Shown piece by piece: positions 5,385-6,540 of a DNA stretch of 6,540 nucleotides. The number at the start of each line of letters is the position of its first letter. The first letter of the stretch is position 1. The notes below the pieces were generated by a model that made no database searches, had not been told where the DNA came from, and was given only the letters and a program-made list of their open reading frames with translations. Source of the DNA: Verrucomicrobiota bacterium. GTDB lineage: Bacteria > Verrucomicrobiota > Verrucomicrobiia > Limisphaerales > UBA1412. A program made the position numbers and the translations under genes. Location: positions 1 through 6,540 of the forward strand of contig JAFZAR010000163.1 of NCBI GenBank assembly GCA_017557085.1. The letters run 5' to 3'.

Positions 5385-6540
5385 ATGGGGTACTGTAAGA
5401 CAGTCACTTTTGAAGGAAAGTTCACTTTGAAGAGCGGGAATTCTTTTCCCCGCATCACGTTGGCTTATGAGACTTATGGAAAATTGAACGCGGACGCGTC
5501 CAACGCGATCCTGATTTTCCACGCGCTGACGGGTGACTCGCATGTAGCCAGCCACGCTCCGGACGACCCCACTGGCTGGTGGGAAGAGGCTGTTGGTCCC
5601 GGAAAGGCTTACGACACAAATAAATACTTCATTGTTTGCAGTAATATCCTGGGCGGCTGCAAAGGCAGTACCGGACCTATGTTCACTAATCCGGAAACGG
5701 GCAAACCTTATGGCTTGCAGTTCCCGGTCGTGACGATCGCGGATATGGTGAACGCGCAGATGCTTTTGCTGGATCACTTGGGCATTAAACAAGTCTTGCT
5801 GGCATCCGGTGGATCCATGGGCGGGATGATGGCCCTGCAGCTGGCGGTCTCACATCCGGATCGCTGCAAAAATGTGCAGATCCTGGCTTCGACCGGCGTT
5901 GTATCTCCGCAGTCCATTGCTTTGAATGAAGTAGCCCGTCAGGCCATTTACGCGGATCCCAATTGGAACGGCGGCGATTATTACGCCCCCGGTCATCCGC
6001 GCCCGGATAAAGGACTGGCGGTTGCCCGTATGATCGAGCATATCACCTATCTGTGCGAAGAATCCATGCAGAACAAGTTCGGCCGCAGTCTGCGGGGTCG
6101 TCAGCAGGTGGGATACGATTTCCAGATCAATTTTGAAGTGGAGAGCTATCTCCGTTATCATGGAGAGACTTTCACACATCGTTTTGACGCGAATTCACTT
6201 CTCTATGTGACCAAGGCCATTGACTACTTTGACATCGGGGACGGTTATTCTTCATTGGATGAAGCCCTGAAACGGATCAAGGCGCGTGTCCTCATTGCCA
6301 GCTATTCCTCGGACTGGCTCTTCCCGCCTGTGCAGTCGGTGAGTCTGGCCAGTGCGATGCTTCGCAACGGGATAGATACGACTTATGTGGAGATCGAGAG
6401 CAACTACGGACATGACTCTTTCCTGCTCGAAGTAGAGAAACTGAGCGAATTGACCCGTGATTTCCTGGAATCGGCCTCGCATCATGAAGTCAGCGAAACG
6501 GCAAAGATCCAGAGTCAGTTACAAGATAAGCGTCAGGATC
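5385..6540 (+). CDS. metX: Homoserine O-acetyltransferase (partial, runs off right edge)
   Basis: MetX transfers an acyl group, normally acetyl from acetyl-CoA, to the hydroxyl of L-homoserine, the committing step of methionine synthesis in the cytoplasm. The visible 385 codons form an alpha/beta-hydrolase fold with the family hallmarks: ALTGDSH near residue 46-52, NILGGCKGSTGP (about 87-98), NPETGKPYG, and the nucleophile elbow GGSMGGM with Ser144. The other triad members are Asp310 in SYSSDWLFPP and His343 in NYGHDSFLLE. The Asp-His spacing of 33 matches the Haemophilus enzyme as I recall it. Acetyl versus succinyl preference cannot be settled by eye. The start is supported by the AAAGGAG SD ten bases upstream. 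At least 42 residues follow the catalytic His. The last 20 or so are polar (SETAKIQSQLQDKRQD) and still open, so the protein has a C-terminal extension or a fused partner beyond the window. Expression is probably controlled by the leader hairpin that covers the SD. Confidence 0.95.
   Translation, partial: MGYCKTVTFEGKFTLKSGNSFPRITLAYETYGKLNADASNAILIFHALTGDSHVASHAPDDPTGWWEEAVGPGKAYDTNKYFIVCSNILGGCKGSTGPMFTNPETGKPYGLQFPVVTIADMVNAQMLLLDHLGIKQVLLASGGSMGGMMALQLAVSHPDRCKNVQILASTGVVSPQSIALNEVARQAIYADPNWNGGDYYAPGHPRPDKGLAVARMIEHITYLCEESMQNKFGRSLRGRQQVGYDFQINFEVESYLRYHGETFTHRFDANSLLYVTKAIDYFDIGDGYSSLDEALKRIKARVLIASYSSDWLFPPVQSVSLASAMLRNGIDTTYVEIESNYGHDSFLLEVEKLSELTRDFLESASHHEVSETAKIQSQLQDKRQD

Noticed and set aside
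5317..5430. ATG-initiated short frame overlapping the metX start
   Set aside because: Poor ribosome-binding context and no recognisable product; the GTG 5333 frame with GGAGG is the better leader candidate.
5337..5792. 151-codon minus-strand frame opposite the start of metX
   Set aside because: Antisense to the conserved MetX N-terminal half and leader; no domain seen.

Overview
The window holds two complete and two edge-truncated genes. On the minus strand are the N-terminal part of a type I ABC exporter, running off the left edge, and a small FmdB-type zinc-ribbon protein. On the plus strand are a full-length chromosome-segregation SMC ATPase (about 1,247 aa) and a homoserine O-acetyltransferase (metX), running off the right edge. 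FmdB and smc are transcribed divergently from a 471-base gene-free region. No mobile element, CRISPR array, tRNA or rRNA was seen. The genome looks like that of a free-living bacterium with moderately GC-rich coding DNA and AT-rich intergenic stretches. The Cys-type Walker A in SMC, the scarcity of Shine-Dalgarno (SD) sequences and the ATCTGTG-type intergenic repeat would fit a Gram-negative of PVC or candidate-phylum type. That placement is a low-confidence inference.

Layout: (1) 463-1, minus: ABC transporter, with an intrinsic-terminator-like hairpin (496-472) nine bases from its start codon. (2) 837-508, minus: FmdB-family protein with a Ser/His-rich tail. A strong two-part hairpin (841-875) lies three bases upstream of its ATG. 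(3) 838-1308: an AT-rich tract, then small GC-rich hairpins, then a cluster of three perfect and one near-perfect DnaA boxes (1124-1243). This resembles a replication-origin or DnaA-titration site next to smc. (4) 1309-5052, plus: SMC with complete ATPase motifs, a hinge, and two unusual Pro/Glu-rich insertions. It can only start at a non-ATG codon. (5) 5053-5384: an inverted intergenic repeat built from 10-bp units, then a structured metX leader in which the SD is base-paired to an upstream strand. (6) 5385-6540, plus: metX with an intact Ser-Asp-His triad and an extended C-terminus that continues beyond the window.

The genes do not form one pathway. SMC organises and segregates chromosomes, MetX commits homoserine to methionine synthesis, the ABC exporter moves an unknown substrate across the inner membrane, and the FmdB protein has no settled function. 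The most interesting material lies between the genes: the DnaA-box cluster beside smc, and the SD-sequestering metX leader with an overlapping 21-codon ORF. No riboswitch class could be matched to that leader.
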